DNA of 42,961 nt from Clostridia bacterium (GTDB taxonomy: Bacteria > Bacillota > Clostridia > Christensenellales > CAG-138): assembly GCA_016293975.1 (NCBI GenBank), contig JAEDCW010000006.1, positions 1 through 42,961 on the forward strand, given 5' to 3'. The notes under the pieces were generated by a model that searched no databases, was not told where the DNA came from, and saw nothing but the letters and a program-made list of their open reading frames with translations. The first letter of the stretch is position 1, and the number at the start of each line of letters is the position of its first letter. Below are positions 1 to 9,067 of this stretch, in pieces. The position numbers were made by a program, and so were the translations under genes.

Positions 1-114
1 CGGAATCGAGATATCTTTGCCAACGGAATAAATCCTTCCATTCTCTACGGCTACGTCCCCGATAAACTCTTTTCTCCTGATAGAAAGTACATTTGCATTC
101 TTTAAGATTAACAT
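1..114 (-). CDS. Amidohydrolase-type protein, N-terminal 38 residues only
   Basis: The gene runs off the left edge of the window. The visible N-terminus starts MLILKNANVLS and continues with a DVAVENGRIYSVG stretch, the small beta-sandwich that opens metal-dependent amidohydrolases (dihydroorotase, imidazolonepropionase and relatives). The metal-binding residues lie outside the window, so the substrate cannot be named. The start is the ATG at 112-114, with GGAGG five bases upstream. It is transcribed divergently from folC. Family assignment rests on N-terminal pattern alone. Confidence 0.6.
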   Translation of the reverse strand, partial: MLILKNANVLSIRRKEFIGDVAVENGRIYSVGKDISIP

Positions 115-142
115 GGTAACCTCCGGACAGTTTATTACGTAT

Positions 143-171
143 ATACTATCAAATTACATGGCCTATTTCAA
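143..171 (-). promoter_or_regulatory. SigA-type promoter for the truncated amidohydrolase gene
   Basis: On the minus strand TTGAAA (166-171) and TAGTAT (143-148) are separated by 17 bases, followed by the GGAGG and ATG of the leftward gene. It lies back to back with the folC promoter. Confidence 0.55.
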
Positions 172-188
172 CTAAATATCAAAAGCAT

Positions 189-216
189 TTGACTTTAGGT
201 CGCTAAAAGCTATAAT
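189..216 (+). promoter_or_regulatory. SigA-type promoter for folC-folD
   Basis: TTGACT (189-194) and a perfect TATAAT (211-216) are separated by 16 bases, about 29 bases before the folC start. This is one of the best promoter matches in the window. Confidence 0.75.
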
Positions 217-244
217 ATGTTTGATTATTCATCAGGAGAAAAGA

Positions 245-1520
245 ATGAACTACGAACAGGCAATAAACTATATACATGGAATGTCCGGACGCGGAAGCAA
301 GCTCGGTCTCACGCGCATCACAGAATTACTGAATCTAATGGGTAACCCCCACCACAATCTCAAGTTTATACACATTGCAGGCACCAACGGTAAAGGTTCT
401 ACCGCGGCGATGACCTCCTCAATACTTACTGCCGCAGGATACAACGTAGGTATGTACATATCACCCTTTATCAACAGGTTCAACGAAAGAATACAGCTGA
501 ATAACCGCCCAATCTCCGATGAGGACTTAGCTGAATTAACGGGTTATGTACGTGATTATGCCGAATCGATGATACCCGATTTACCCACCGAGTTTGAAGT
601 TATCACGGCAGTAGGCTTTGAGTACTTCAAGCGCAAGGGCTGTGATATTGTCGTGCTCGAGGTAGGTCTTGGTGGCGAATTCGACTCGACAAATAATAAC
701 ACCCATAGGGCTTGACCACACGCGGATTCTTGGAGATACGATTGAGCAAATAGCTTACGCTAAGGCAGGAATAATCAAGCAGAATACTGATGTTGTAGTC
801 CACGGTCAGAATGAGCCGGCAATTAAGGTCTTTAAGGCTAAATGCGACAATACCTCGTCCAATCTGCACGTGGTAGACTTCACAACTCTAATAGACACAG
901 AATACCACCTTGACTACCAAACATTCTCTTTCGGAAGATTTAAAGATGTTCAGCTTGGGCTCATCGGAGCATATCAATCGCATAATGCAGCTGTCGTTTT
1001 GACCGCAATCGATGTATTGATTACAAAGGGTTATTACATTACCGATGAAAGCATATACAAGGGTATGCACAATGTCAAGTGGCCCGCCCGTTTTGAAGTG
1101 TTGTCCAAGGAACCCGTAATGATAGTAGACGGCGGTCACAACCCCCACGGTGTGCGTGGAACTTGTGCGAGTATTTCCCGTTACTTCGGTGAAGAGCGAA
1201 TACCAATACTTATGGGCGTTATGGCAGACAAGGATGTCAGCGGAATACTCGATATAATTATTCCTCACGCCTCTGTCATATACACAGTACATCCGGACAA
1301 CCCGAGATCGATGAGTTGTGATGGACTTGCAGATTTAATCATTTCAAAGGGTGGTAAGTCCATCTCCTGCGGCACTGTCTCCCAAGGCATTGACCGTCTT
1401 ATGCATGATATCGGTACGTCTGGAAAGGCCTGTGCACTTGGCTCGTTGTACCTCGCAGGTGAGGTCAGGCAGTATTACTTAAGTAAGCTAAACGGAGGAA
1501 AAAATGGCTCAGATTCTTAA
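245..1520 (+). pseudogene. folC: Folylpolyglutamate/dihydrofolate synthase, split by an internal out-of-frame deletion
   Basis: FolC adds glutamates to folates, and in some bacteria also makes dihydrofolate, using ATP. The first frame (from ATG 245, AGGAG six bases upstream, to the stop at 713-715) carries the P-loop GTNGKGST and reaches LEVGLGGEFDSTN. The second frame picks up at about 693 with IITPIGLDHT and continues through the C-terminal Mur-ligase domain (WPARFEVL, VDGGHNPHG) to 1520. FolC proteins normally have about 7-10 residues between DSTN and ITPIGLDH. These are missing and the frame changes, so a deletion of roughly 20-29 bases near 692-696 fits better than a single-base error. 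Everything else looks intact. The tail overlaps folD by 17 bases, as in a working operon. It may be a real recent pseudogene, with a second folC elsewhere, or an assembly collapse. Confidence 0.85.
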
Positions 1521-2355
1521 AGGATTAGATGCGGCAAAATCAATCTGTTCCGGTTTTGCGGAGGATGTACTCACACTGAAAGCCCACGGCATCACCCCTA
1601 CTCTGCAAATAATCCGCGTAGGCGAGCGAGCAGATGATATTTCATACGAAAAAGGAGCCTGCAAGCGCGCGCGATCCGTCGGTATCGATGTAAAGACGAC
1701 TGTGCTCGACGTCGATTGCAATCAGGACGAACTGATAAACGTCATAAGTCATGCTTCTGCAGACAACACAGTACACGGAATACTTTTGTTTCGCCCATTC
1801 CCAAAACACATCAATGAAAGGCTCGTTAAGGCGGCCTTGGTTCCCGGAAAAGATGTCGATGGAATAACCGACCTGTCACTTGCAGGTGTATTTTGCGGAA
1901 GCGACCTCGGTTTCCCGCCGTGTACAGCTGAAGCCTGTGTAGAATTACTTAAACGATACGATATCGATTTATGCGGTAAGAAAGCGGTCGTAATCGGCAG
2001 AAGTCTTGTTATAGGCAAGCCCGTTTCAATGATGCTTTTGAACGAAAATATGACCGTTACTATTTGCCATACAAAGACAATTGGTCTAAGGGAAATCTGC
2101 AAGGACGCTGACATAATCGTCGTTGCCACAGGCAAGAGAAATGCACTTACCGCCGAGTTTGTAAGGGCCGGTCAAGTTATAGTGGATGTTGGAATTCACG
2201 TCGATGAGTCCGGTAAACTGTGCGGAGATGTCGACTTTTCAGCCGTTGAGCCTATTATTTCGGCGATATCGCCTGTTCCCGGCGGCGTTGGCTCGGTTAC
2301 AACAAGCATACTTATGTCGCACGTCGTACAGTCCGCAATAAAATCGATCAGATAA
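1504..2355 (+). CDS. folD: Methylenetetrahydrofolate dehydrogenase/cyclohydrolase family, variant active site
   Basis: FolD oxidises 5,10-methylene-THF with NADP and hydrolyses methenyl-THF to 10-formyl-THF in the cytosol. The 283-residue length is typical. Conserved parts include KDVDG (about 117-121), PPCTAEA, GRSLVIGKP (nucleotide-binding domain) and PVPGGVGS. The family motif YVxxKxKA is here YEKGACKRA, so the position of the catalytic lysine (Lys54 in the E. coli enzyme) is alanine. The usual VQLPLP is LFRPFP, so the partner glutamine is phenylalanine. In the studied enzymes these two residues serve cyclohydrolase chemistry, so this protein may be mainly a dehydrogenase; that is inference. 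The start is ATG 1504 behind GGAGG, inside the end of folC. Confidence 0.9.
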   Translation: MAQILKGLDAAKSICSGFAEDVLTLKAHGITPTLQIIRVGERADDISYEKGACKRARSVGIDVKTTVLDVDCNQDELINVISHASADNTVHGILLFRPFPKHINERLVKAALVPGKDVDGITDLSLAGVFCGSDLGFPPCTAEACVELLKRYDIDLCGKKAVVIGRSLVIGKPVSMMLLNENMTVTICHTKTIGLREICKDADIIVVATGKRNALTAEFVRAGQVIVDVGIHVDESGKLCGDVDFSAVEPIISAISPVPGGVGSVTTSILMSHVVQSAIKSIR

Positions 2356-2362
2356 TAACAGT

Positions 2363-2390
2363 AAAAGGATGACATCGTCATCCTTTTTGT
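2363..2390. terminator. Bidirectional intrinsic terminator between folD and recN
   Basis: A perfect hairpin with arms AAAGGATGAC and GTCATCCTTT around an ATC loop is followed by T5 on the plus side and by T4 on the minus side. It sits between the convergent ends of folD and recN. Confidence 0.8.
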
Positions 2391-2410
2391 TTTCCCTATA
2401 TTCTAATACA

Positions 2411-4102
2411 TCACTCAAGCGCTTCTTTTATCCTCGCGGCGCATTGGTTTATTAACTCGGAAGCATGTTGAATAGCGAGCTTCGATTCCCCCTCTCCGCT
2501 CATTATCGATGCAATCACCTTTGGCCTCTCTTCAATACTCAACATTCTTGCAGTGGTTACGGTACTGTCTTGAGTCTCCATCTTCTCAACCACAAAGTGA
2601 TTGCTTGCGCAGGCGGCAATCTGAGGAGAATGCGTTATACAGAGTATTTGTTTATTTCTTGCGGTTATGGCCATGTTCTCGCCGACCGCCATAGAAACTC
2701 GACCGCTTATTCCTGTATCTATTTCGTCAAATACCATCGTGTCGATGCTGTCTGCATCCGCTGTGATAGTCTTTAGGGCAAGCATGATTCTGGACATTTC
2801 ACCACCGGATACAACCTTGCTCAAGGCCTTGGGTGTTTCCCCCTTGTTGGTCGAGATATAGAACTCGATCTTGTCTATACCCGATGGTGATATGCTCTCG
2901 CTTTTCCCAAATCTTACTTCGAAACTAGCGTTTTTCATGCCAAGCTCCTTAAGTATTTCAACCACCGCTTTTTCGATTCTCTCTGCACTCCTCTTGCGCC
3001 TTTCACTGAGCTCCGATGCGCTTTCGAAATATTCCTCTTTAAGCTTTGATATACGGACTATTAGCTCGTCCCTTTGCTCATCGGCAGACATAAGCATATC
3101 AAGTTCAGCGCTTGCTTTGTCCCTAAAGGCCAATATTTCGGCAATATTCTTTCCATATTTACGCTTTAAGCCGTTTATTGCATACAGCCTGCTTCCGATA
3201 TAATCCAGCCTCATGGGGTCTGAATCGAGATCGTCCCTTATATCTCGCACGGTGTATGAAACATCCTGCAGAGCGTAATAGGCTTCTCTAAGCTTGTTTA
3301 TAACCTCATCGTATACGGGTGAAAGACCTGCAATGCGGTCAAGCTCTCTTATCGCGAAATTCAACGTATCAAGCACTGAATCATCCCTGTCGGATATCAA
3401 ATCGTGTGCAACGGTAAAGCCCGACATTATAGCCTCGGAATTACTTAGAAGCTTCTGTTCGTCCTCGAGTCTTTCTTCCTCACCATCCTCAAGTTTGAGG
3501 GAATCTATTTCATTGACCTGAAACTTCAGTATATCGATTCTACGCATCCTCTCATCTTCGGGCAGGAACTCCGAATCGAGCTTTTCTTTTGCCGCTTTAT
3601 ACTCAGATGCTAAAAGAGCTGTCTTGTTTTTATACGTGAAAATATCGTCCCCAGCGAATGCATCAAGATACATTATGTGCTTTGCCGGAGACAAAAGAGA
3701 TTGATGCTCATGTTGTCCATGAATATCTATCAGATACGAGGTGAATTCCTTGAGCACAGAAATGCCAACAGGTACGCCTTCTATTCTGCACGTGCTTTTA
3801 CCCGAAGCGCTTAGCTCGCGTGAAACTATAATATGATCGTCACTCTCTATATCCATGGAAATCAAAAAAGCCTTGGCTTCTTCATTCTTATCGATACAGA
3901 AAGACGCCTCAACTCTCGCCTTTTCCTCGCCTGACTTTATCAATTCCTTGCTTGCACGCTCACCTATCACGAGACCTATGGAATCGATTATTATTGATTT
4001 ACCCGCACCGGTTTCACCCGTCAGCACGTTAAATCCATCAGGCAAATCCAAATCCAAACTCTTAATGAGCGCTATGTTCTCTATATGTAAATGCTCTAAC
4101 AT
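2411..4102 (-). CDS. recN: DNA repair protein RecN
   Basis: RecN is an SMC-like ATPase that binds DNA ends during recombinational repair. The 563-residue length is normal. Walker A GETGAGKS is at residues 29-36, followed by the Q-loop region DIHGQHEHQSLL, a long central coiled coil rich in Glu, Arg and Lys, then the ABC signature SGGEMSR, Walker B MVFDEIDTGISG and the switch histidine in THSPQIAA. The ATG start has AGAGG four bases upstream. It follows argR by 14 bases, as in most Clostridia and Bacilli. Genes spoIVB and spo0A, which often follow recN in spore formers, are not here; folD converges instead. Confidence 0.97.
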   Translation of the reverse strand: MLEHLHIENIALIKSLDLDLPDGFNVLTGETGAGKSIIIDSIGLVIGERASKELIKSGEEKARVEASFCIDKNEEAKAFLISMDIESDDHIIVSRELSASGKSTCRIEGVPVGISVLKEFTSYLIDIHGQHEHQSLLSPAKHIMYLDAFAGDDIFTYKNKTALLASEYKAAKEKLDSEFLPEDERMRRIDILKFQVNEIDSLKLEDGEEERLEDEQKLLSNSEAIMSGFTVAHDLISDRDDSVLDTLNFAIRELDRIAGLSPVYDEVINKLREAYYALQDVSYTVRDIRDDLDSDPMRLDYIGSRLYAINGLKRKYGKNIAEILAFRDKASAELDMLMSADEQRDELIVRISKLKEEYFESASELSERRKRSAERIEKAVVEILKELGMKNASFEVRFGKSESISPSGIDKIEFYISTNKGETPKALSKVVSGGEMSRIMLALKTITADADSIDTMVFDEIDTGISGRVSMAVGENMAITARNKQILCITHSPQIAACASNHFVVEKMETQDSTVTTARMLSIEERPKVIASIMSGEGESKLAIQHASELINQCAARIKEALE

Positions 4103-4116
4103 GTTTCCTCTTTGTA

Positions 4117-4566
4117 TTATTTCAGCATTTTTTCTATGTACTTATATGTTTCCTTGGCACTTTGCGCATCCGCAGTTATAATTGCCACGGTTGAGCATCC
4201 CACTGTTATACCAAGAATACCGGATAAATCCAAATCTATAATCGTTTTCTCCACGAGATGCGACGCATCCGTTACTGTTTTTATAACAACGAGGTTTCCT
4301 GTTAAGGATATCGTTACTGCAAACATACGAAATGTATCGGCAAGCTTTGCAACCTGTGGAGGAGTTTCATTCTCAAGTGTGCAATAAACCGATTTTCCGT
4401 CGCTCGTTGGTACTTTTCTAATTTTCAGCTCTCTAATATCCCTCGAAACAGTCGCTTGTGTAACACTATATCCTCTTTTACGCAGAATATTTGTCAACAT
4501 CTCCTGTGTCTCAACCTGTTGCTCATCGATAATAGCCAAGATTTGTGCGTGACGACTCCCCTTCAT
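4117..4566 (-). CDS. argR: Arginine repressor ArgR/AhrC
   Basis: ArgR is a hexameric, arginine-sensing transcription factor that represses arginine synthesis and can activate its breakdown. The protein has 149 residues. The N-terminal winged helix includes the recognition segment SVTQATVSRDIREL. The C-terminal domain carries the family's arginine-binding and trimer pattern, GILGITVGCSTVAIIT. I place the start at the internal ATG (4566), because GGAGG lies five bases before it; the upstream in-frame ATG codons lack this. It lies between nadK and recN, the classical Firmicutes position, but has its own promoter. Confidence 0.95.
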   Translation of the reverse strand: MKGSRHAQILAIIDEQQVETQEMLTNILRKRGYSVTQATVSRDIRELKIRKVPTSDGKSVYCTLENETPPQVAKLADTFRMFAVTISLTGNLVVIKTVTDASHLVEKTIIDLDLSGILGITVGCSTVAIITADAQSAKETYKYIEKMLK

Positions 4567-4621
4567 ACCGGCCTCCATATGCAATAGTGATGGGTTTACT
4601 AAAATATTACATCTCTTGCAT

Positions 4622-4650
4622 ATTATACAGTATAAAGCTCGTAATTACAA
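4622..4650 (-). promoter_or_regulatory. SigA-type promoter for argR-recN
   Basis: On the minus strand TTGTAA (4645-4650) and TATAAT (4622-4627) are 17 bases apart, in the 126-base gap between nadK and argR. It lets argR and recN be expressed apart from the long upstream operon. I did not find a convincing ARG-box palindrome by eye. Confidence 0.6.
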
Positions 4651-4692
4651 CAATTTTTCCCAATATTATCGCAAAAACAACAGTTTTATCCG

Positions 4693-5490
4693 TTATATCA
4701 GCTTGCTGCGGACAATATTGTATAGGTTTCGACTTTTAAATCTTATAAGGTCAAAGCAACTATTTGATGGCGTTATAACGAGCGAATCTCCAATATGGAG
4801 TTTAAACTCCTCACACCCATCGTTTGAAAGTATACCCTCACTGAGCATATTCACGATAATGGGAATGTCCGTCTGCGCCGGTGCGATTAGATGCCTTGCA
4901 CCCAGAGAGTGCGAGCAAATCGGCGTAACGCCTATGGCAGATACCGAGGTCGAAATAATCGAACCTCCCGCAGATAGCGAGTATCCTGTCGAGCCTAAAG
5001 GTGTGCAGACGACTAAACCGTCGCCGAAAACAGTTCCATATGAAGAACCGCCGATCATAATCTCGAAGTTGGCTATCGAGCCCAAGCGACTCTTGTATAT
5101 GATGAAGTCATTTGTACACTCAGTTTTTGTGCCATCGTGCATCGTGCACGTGAGCATCATATTGTGCTCTACGGTATGTGCATCGTTTTGTATTTTGTTT
5201 ATAGCTTGTCCAAGCTCTTCTATTCCGCATTCGCTCAGAAAGCCTATTCTCCCTATGTTAACGCCGAGAACCGGAACTCCGTGCTGTTTTGCATATTTCT
5301 TTGATCGCAGTATTGTGCCGTCTCCCCCGAGCGCAACAACGATATCCGCGTTTTCGTCACATCTTTCGTCTACAAAGAAAGAGAAGCACTCTATTCCAAT
5401 AGATTCGATTATCGCCGATGCACGTGCAATATGCTCTTTAGCGCGGTGGTTCGTGCTTATAGAACACAAACCGATTTTTCTCATGTTCAT
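4693..5490 (-). CDS. nadK: NAD kinase
   Basis: NadK phosphorylates NAD to NADP with ATP or polyphosphate in the cytosol. The 265 residues match the bacterial size. GGDGT (55-59) is the kinase signature, ND at 127-128 is the NAD-contacting pair, and GDG (157-159) with TPLGSTGYSLSAGG (163-176) forms the glycine-rich nucleotide site. The start ATG at 5490 has GGAGG five bases upstream; the next ATG, two codons later, is too far from it. It follows tlyA by 22 bases and is likely in the same transcript. Its product would supply NADPH for the dxs/ispA isoprenoid route upstream. Confidence 0.95.
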   Translation of the reverse strand: MNMRKIGLCSISTNHRAKEHIARASAIIESIGIECFSFFVDERCDENADIVVALGGDGTILRSKKYAKQHGVPVLGVNIGRIGFLSECGIEELGQAINKIQNDAHTVEHNMMLTCTMHDGTKTECTNDFIIYKSRLGSIANFEIMIGGSSYGTVFGDGLVVCTPLGSTGYSLSAGGSIISTSVSAIGVTPICSHSLGARHLIAPAQTDIPIIVNMLSEGILSNDGCEEFKLHIGDSLVITPSNSCFDLIRFKSRNLYNIVRSKLI

Positions 5491-5512
5491 AAACGCCTCC
5501 GTTTAATGTCAG

Positions 5513-6334
5513 TTATGTCAGTTGGCCATGCGCATTATTTACCAACGCTTTCACCGTCTCGCTTAATTCATCATCGTCAATGGCACAGGGCGCCTCGGTT
5601 TTTTTCCCGACAAACAAAAACTCAATATTTCCCTTAGGTCCCGTGATAGGAGAATAATCCAATGCTGTCATTTCAAATCCTATCGCGACTATTTTCTTCA
5701 CGGTGTTTATTATCACTTCGCAATGGGTTTCCTTCGAGCGAACAACTCCGTTCTTTCCAACTTTTTCTCTGCCTGCTTCAAACTGCGGTTTTATAAGCAC
5801 TACCAAATGTGCTGTATTCTCCATACATTTATGAAGATTCGGCAATATCAGTCCAACAGATATGAACGAAACATCGATTGATGCAAACTCGAGTTTTTCC
5901 TCAAACCAGTCCGGCTCCATAAGCCTCGCATTGGTTCTCTCCATCACCACGACTCTATCATCACTCCTGAGCTTCCAGTCGAGTTGTCCATAGCCCACGT
6001 CTATTGCATACACCTTTTTTGCCCCATGCATGAGCATACAATCGGTAAAACCGCCGGTTGAAGCGCCTATATCAGCAGCTACCAAGTCCTGTAGATTCAG
6101 CCCGTACTTCTCTATCGCCTTTTGCAGTTTTAGGCCTCCTCTGCTTACAAACGGAATCGTATTCTCCCTAACCGCAAGCGTTGTGTCGGAATTCAGCATC
6201 TCGCCGGCCTTTGTGACCTTTACTTCATTTGCGTATACTACACCCGACATTATAAGCGCTCTTGCCTTTTCGCGACTTTGTGCCAACCCCAGTTCAGTAA
6301 GCATCAAGTCAGCCCTTTTATGCTCTTGCTTCAT
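5513..6334 (-). CDS. tlyA: TlyA family rRNA 2'-O-methyltransferase (hemolysin A family)
   Basis: The family combines an N-terminal S4 RNA-binding domain (about residues 6-66) with an FtsJ-like SAM methyltransferase domain. SRGGLKL (64-70) marks the junction, DIGASTGGFTD (88-98) is the SAM-binding loop, and DVGYGQL (112-118) follows. In mycobacteria TlyA methylates 16S and 23S rRNA at cytidines; the exact targets here are unknown. It has 273 residues. The start overlaps the end of dxs by 17 bases, with GGAGG inside dxs, so translation is probably coupled. Confidence 0.93.
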   Translation of the reverse strand: MKQEHKRADLMLTELGLAQSREKARALIMSGVVYANEVKVTKAGEMLNSDTTLAVRENTIPFVSRGGLKLQKAIEKYGLNLQDLVAADIGASTGGFTDCMLMHGAKKVYAIDVGYGQLDWKLRSDDRVVVMERTNARLMEPDWFEEKLEFASIDVSFISVGLILPNLHKCMENTAHLVVLIKPQFEAGREKVGKNGVVRSKETHCEVIINTVKKIVAIGFEMTALDYSPITGPKGNIEFLFVGKKTEAPCAIDDDELSETVKALVNNAHGQLT

Positions 6335-8174
6335 TTTGAACCTCCAGTATGGTCTGTCTCACTGAATCAACATCAATACCGCATGCCTTATCTTGTTCCC
6401 AAATGCTCGCATGGGCTATCGGTGTATCCGGAATACCTAAGCGAATCAGTTTAACTCCTCTGCCTGCGACATATTCCGCAACTACAGAGCCAAGCCCGCC
6501 CGATACAATTCCGTCTTCCAATGTGATAACAACCTTTGCGCATTGTAAAAGCTTATCGAGCATTTCCTCATCTATTGGCTTAAGAAAACGCGCATTTATT
6601 ACGCCTACATTCAACCCGTTGGTAGCATTCACCGCAGTTTCAAGCATTCGTCCCGTAGCTATTACCGTTATCTCTTGGGACTTTGTTACCTCCGCCCACT
6701 TTCCGTATTGCAGTTCACAGCCCGTGTACATTTCGTTTGTCAAAGAACCTCGATTGTATCTTATTGCCGCAGGCGAATTATTTGACATAGCCATGCCAAG
6801 CATGTCCTTGAGTTCTTCTGCAGAAGCAGGCGAATAGATCGTCATCTGCGGGGCTGTTCTCATGTATGCGATATCATATGCTCCCTGGTGGGTCTCACCG
6901 TCCTCACCCACAAGACCCGCACGGTCGACACAGAACACGACCGGGAGTTTCTGCAAGCATACATCATGTACTATCTGGTCATAAGACCTCTGTAAAAAGC
7001 TCGAATATATGGCGACTACGGGTCTCATCCCCTCTTTTGCCATGCCTGCCGCCATAGTTACTGCGTGCTGTTCCGCGATTCCGACATCATACAGTCTGTC
7101 GGGGAACTCACGCTCAAATATGCTCAGTCCCGTTCCGCTCCTCATAGCAGCTGTGATTGCACATATCCTTTTGTCCATCCTTGCGAGTTCGGTTATCTCT
7201 TTTCCGAAAATCTCCGAGTTGCTATCCTTGGTTTTCTTCATCGTCTCACCCGACGCTACATCAAATGACGATACGCCGTGGTATTTCTCCGGTTTCTCCT
7301 CCGCATGAAGATAGCCAAACCCCTTCTTGGTTACAACGTGAATCAGAACAGGCCTGTTTAATCCCTTTGCCCTGTTCATGACCTTGACGAGTGATTTGAC
7401 ATCATGACCGTCTATAGGTCCTAGATATGTAAATCCCAACGCCTCAAACAGAATGTTATTCGGCAAGAGGAAATACTTGATTCTGTTCTTCATTCGCTCA
7501 ATGCCTGCGTACATCGACTTTCCGAGTTTCGTGCTCTCCAGGCTATTTACCGTGCGTCTCTTAAACCTTTGATATCCCCTACTTGTGCGGATGTTTGTAA
7601 GATGCTGGCTCAATGCGCCTACGTTCCTTGCTATTGACATATTGTTGTCGTTAAGTACGACAATAAGAGGTAACTTGCTTCTCCCTGCGTCGTTGAGCGC
7701 CTCAAACGCCATGCCTCCCGTCAATGAACCGTCACCTATAACTGCCACAGCAAAGCCCTGCTCACCGAGCTGTATCTTAGCTCTCAACATGCCCAATGCC
7801 GCAGATATCGACGTGCTTGCATGTCCCGTATTGAACGAGTCATATTCTGACTCCTCGCTTTTGGGGAATCCGCTCAGTCCGCCTGCCGTTCTCAATGCAT
7901 CGAAACATTCAAATCTGCCGGTGAGCAGTTTATGCACATAGCTTTGATGTCCCACGTCAAACACAAGCTTATCCTCGGGCGCATTAAAGGCGGTGTGTAA
8001 TGCCACAGTCAGCTCTACCACACCAAGATTCGAAGCGAGGTGGCCTCCGTTTTTCGAGACAACACTGATTATTTTCTCTCTTATCTCACTGCATAGCTCA
8101 TCGATCTGTTCATTCGACAGATTCTTTAGCACATCGGGGTTTCCTATTGTTTTGAGCAGTGAATAATCACTCAT
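6318..8174 (-). CDS. dxs: 1-deoxy-D-xylulose-5-phosphate synthase
   Basis: Dxs condenses pyruvate and glyceraldehyde 3-phosphate, using thiamine diphosphate, in the first step of the MEP isoprenoid pathway. The 618 residues match the family. GHQSYVHK (75-82), the TPP motif from GDGSLTGG (147-154) to NDNNMS (175-180), and the transketolase-like GIAEQHAVTMAAGMA segment are all present. The start ATG at 8174 follows ispA by seven bases, with only a weak GGTTAG ribosome site, so translation probably depends on coupling to ispA. The neighbour ispA uses the pathway's products. Confidence 0.97.
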   Translation of the reverse strand: MSDYSLLKTIGNPDVLKNLSNEQIDELCSEIREKIISVVSKNGGHLASNLGVVELTVALHTAFNAPEDKLVFDVGHQSYVHKLLTGRFECFDALRTAGGLSGFPKSEESEYDSFNTGHASTSISAALGMLRAKIQLGEQGFAVAVIGDGSLTGGMAFEALNDAGRSKLPLIVVLNDNNMSIARNVGALSQHLTNIRTSRGYQRFKRRTVNSLESTKLGKSMYAGIERMKNRIKYFLLPNNILFEALGFTYLGPIDGHDVKSLVKVMNRAKGLNRPVLIHVVTKKGFGYLHAEEKPEKYHGVSSFDVASGETMKKTKDSNSEIFGKEITELARMDKRICAITAAMRSGTGLSIFEREFPDRLYDVGIAEQHAVTMAAGMAKEGMRPVVAIYSSFLQRSYDQIVHDVCLQKLPVVFCVDRAGLVGEDGETHQGAYDIAYMRTAPQMTIYSPASAEELKDMLGMAMSNNSPAAIRYNRGSLTNEMYTGCELQYGKWAEVTKSQEITVIATGRMLETAVNATNGLNVGVINARFLKPIDEEMLDKLLQCAKVVITLEDGIVSGGLGSVVAEYVAGRGVKLIRLGIPDTPIAHASIWEQDKACGIDVDSVRQTILEVQNEARA

Positions 8175-8181
8175 TTCTAAC

Positions 8182-9066
8182 CTACCATGTACGACTCAGC
8201 GTAAAATCCATCAGACCGGAGAAAAATGAGGTATCGTATGGCAACTCGCCCAGCGTGCGTTTTGCATCCTCTGCTATAGCACTCGCCCTCTCCCTCGCTT
8301 CGTCTACGCCGTATAAGCTAACATACGTCAACTTACTTGTCGCATTATCCTTACCTATAGTCTTGCCTAGTGACTTAAAGTCACCTACAGCGTCTAATAT
8401 ATCGTCAGTAATCTGAAACAACAATCCGAATTTAAGTCCAAATCTCTTCAGAGCAGTCAATGTTTGTTCATCTGCTCCCGCTATTATAGCTCCGCACATT
8501 ATACCTACGGTCAAGAGCTCCCCTGTCTTCTTCTCGTGAATCATGACCAATGACTCAGAAGGGTCTGGGCTCGGATATACTTCGTTCTCTGCATCAATAT
8601 CCATTACCTGTCCTGCAATCATCCCCGAAGCACCTGCCGCCTTTGCCAAATATTGCATGGCCTTTATGTCATCAACAGTCTTGCAGTTAAAGCTCGCAAG
8701 TTCAAATGCGGTATTAAGTAGTGCGTCTCCTGCAAGTATGGCCATTGCTTCACCGAATGCCTTATGATTGGAGGGCTTTCCTCTTCTGAAATCGTCATTA
8801 TCCATTGCGGGAAGATCGTCATGGATAAGCGAGTACGTGTGGATCATCTCCAAAGCAGCCGCAAACGGCAACGCATTAACTCTCTCTTTTCCGAGCATTT
8901 CACACGACGCCATACATAATGCAGGGCGGAGTCTCTTACCTCCCGCCATAAGACTATAAAGCATCGATGACCTCAACTGCTGAGGTATGTCGTTGCGGGA
9001 TTCCATGTAATCCCTTAAAAAGTCAGTTGTAGCAGAGGAATAAACCTTAAGTCGTGCTTCAAACAT
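8182..9066 (-). CDS. ispA: Polyprenyl (farnesyl/geranyl) diphosphate synthase
   Basis: This trans-prenyltransferase condenses IPP with allylic diphosphates for quinone, undecaprenyl and related lipids. It has 294 residues from the chosen start. The first Asp-rich motif DDLPAMDNDD is near residues 83-92, followed by RRGKPSNH, then KKTGELL and the second Asp-rich motif TDDILD. I choose ATG 9066 because the GAGGGG sequence is about ten bases before it. An ATG at 9075, overlapping the xseB stop, would leave almost no spacing; the longer reading frame upstream is the xseB region. The chain length of the product cannot be read with certainty. Confidence 0.93.
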   Translation of the reverse strand: MFEARLKVYSSATTDFLRDYMESRNDIPQQLRSSMLYSLMAGGKRLRPALCMASCEMLGKERVNALPFAAALEMIHTYSLIHDDLPAMDNDDFRRGKPSNHKAFGEAMAILAGDALLNTAFELASFNCKTVDDIKAMQYLAKAAGASGMIAGQVMDIDAENEVYPSPDPSESLVMIHEKKTGELLTVGIMCGAIIAGADEQTLTALKRFGLKFGLLFQITDDILDAVGDFKSLGKTIGKDNATSKLTYVSLYGVDEARERASAIAEDAKRTLGELPYDTSFFSGLMDFTLSRTW

Positions 9067-9067
9067 T

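Noticed and set aside
4616..5506. Long plus-strand open frame opposite nadK (296 codons)
   Set aside because: It lies entirely antisense to a well-supported NadK with all motifs, has no ribosome site, and its composition is that of a shadow frame.
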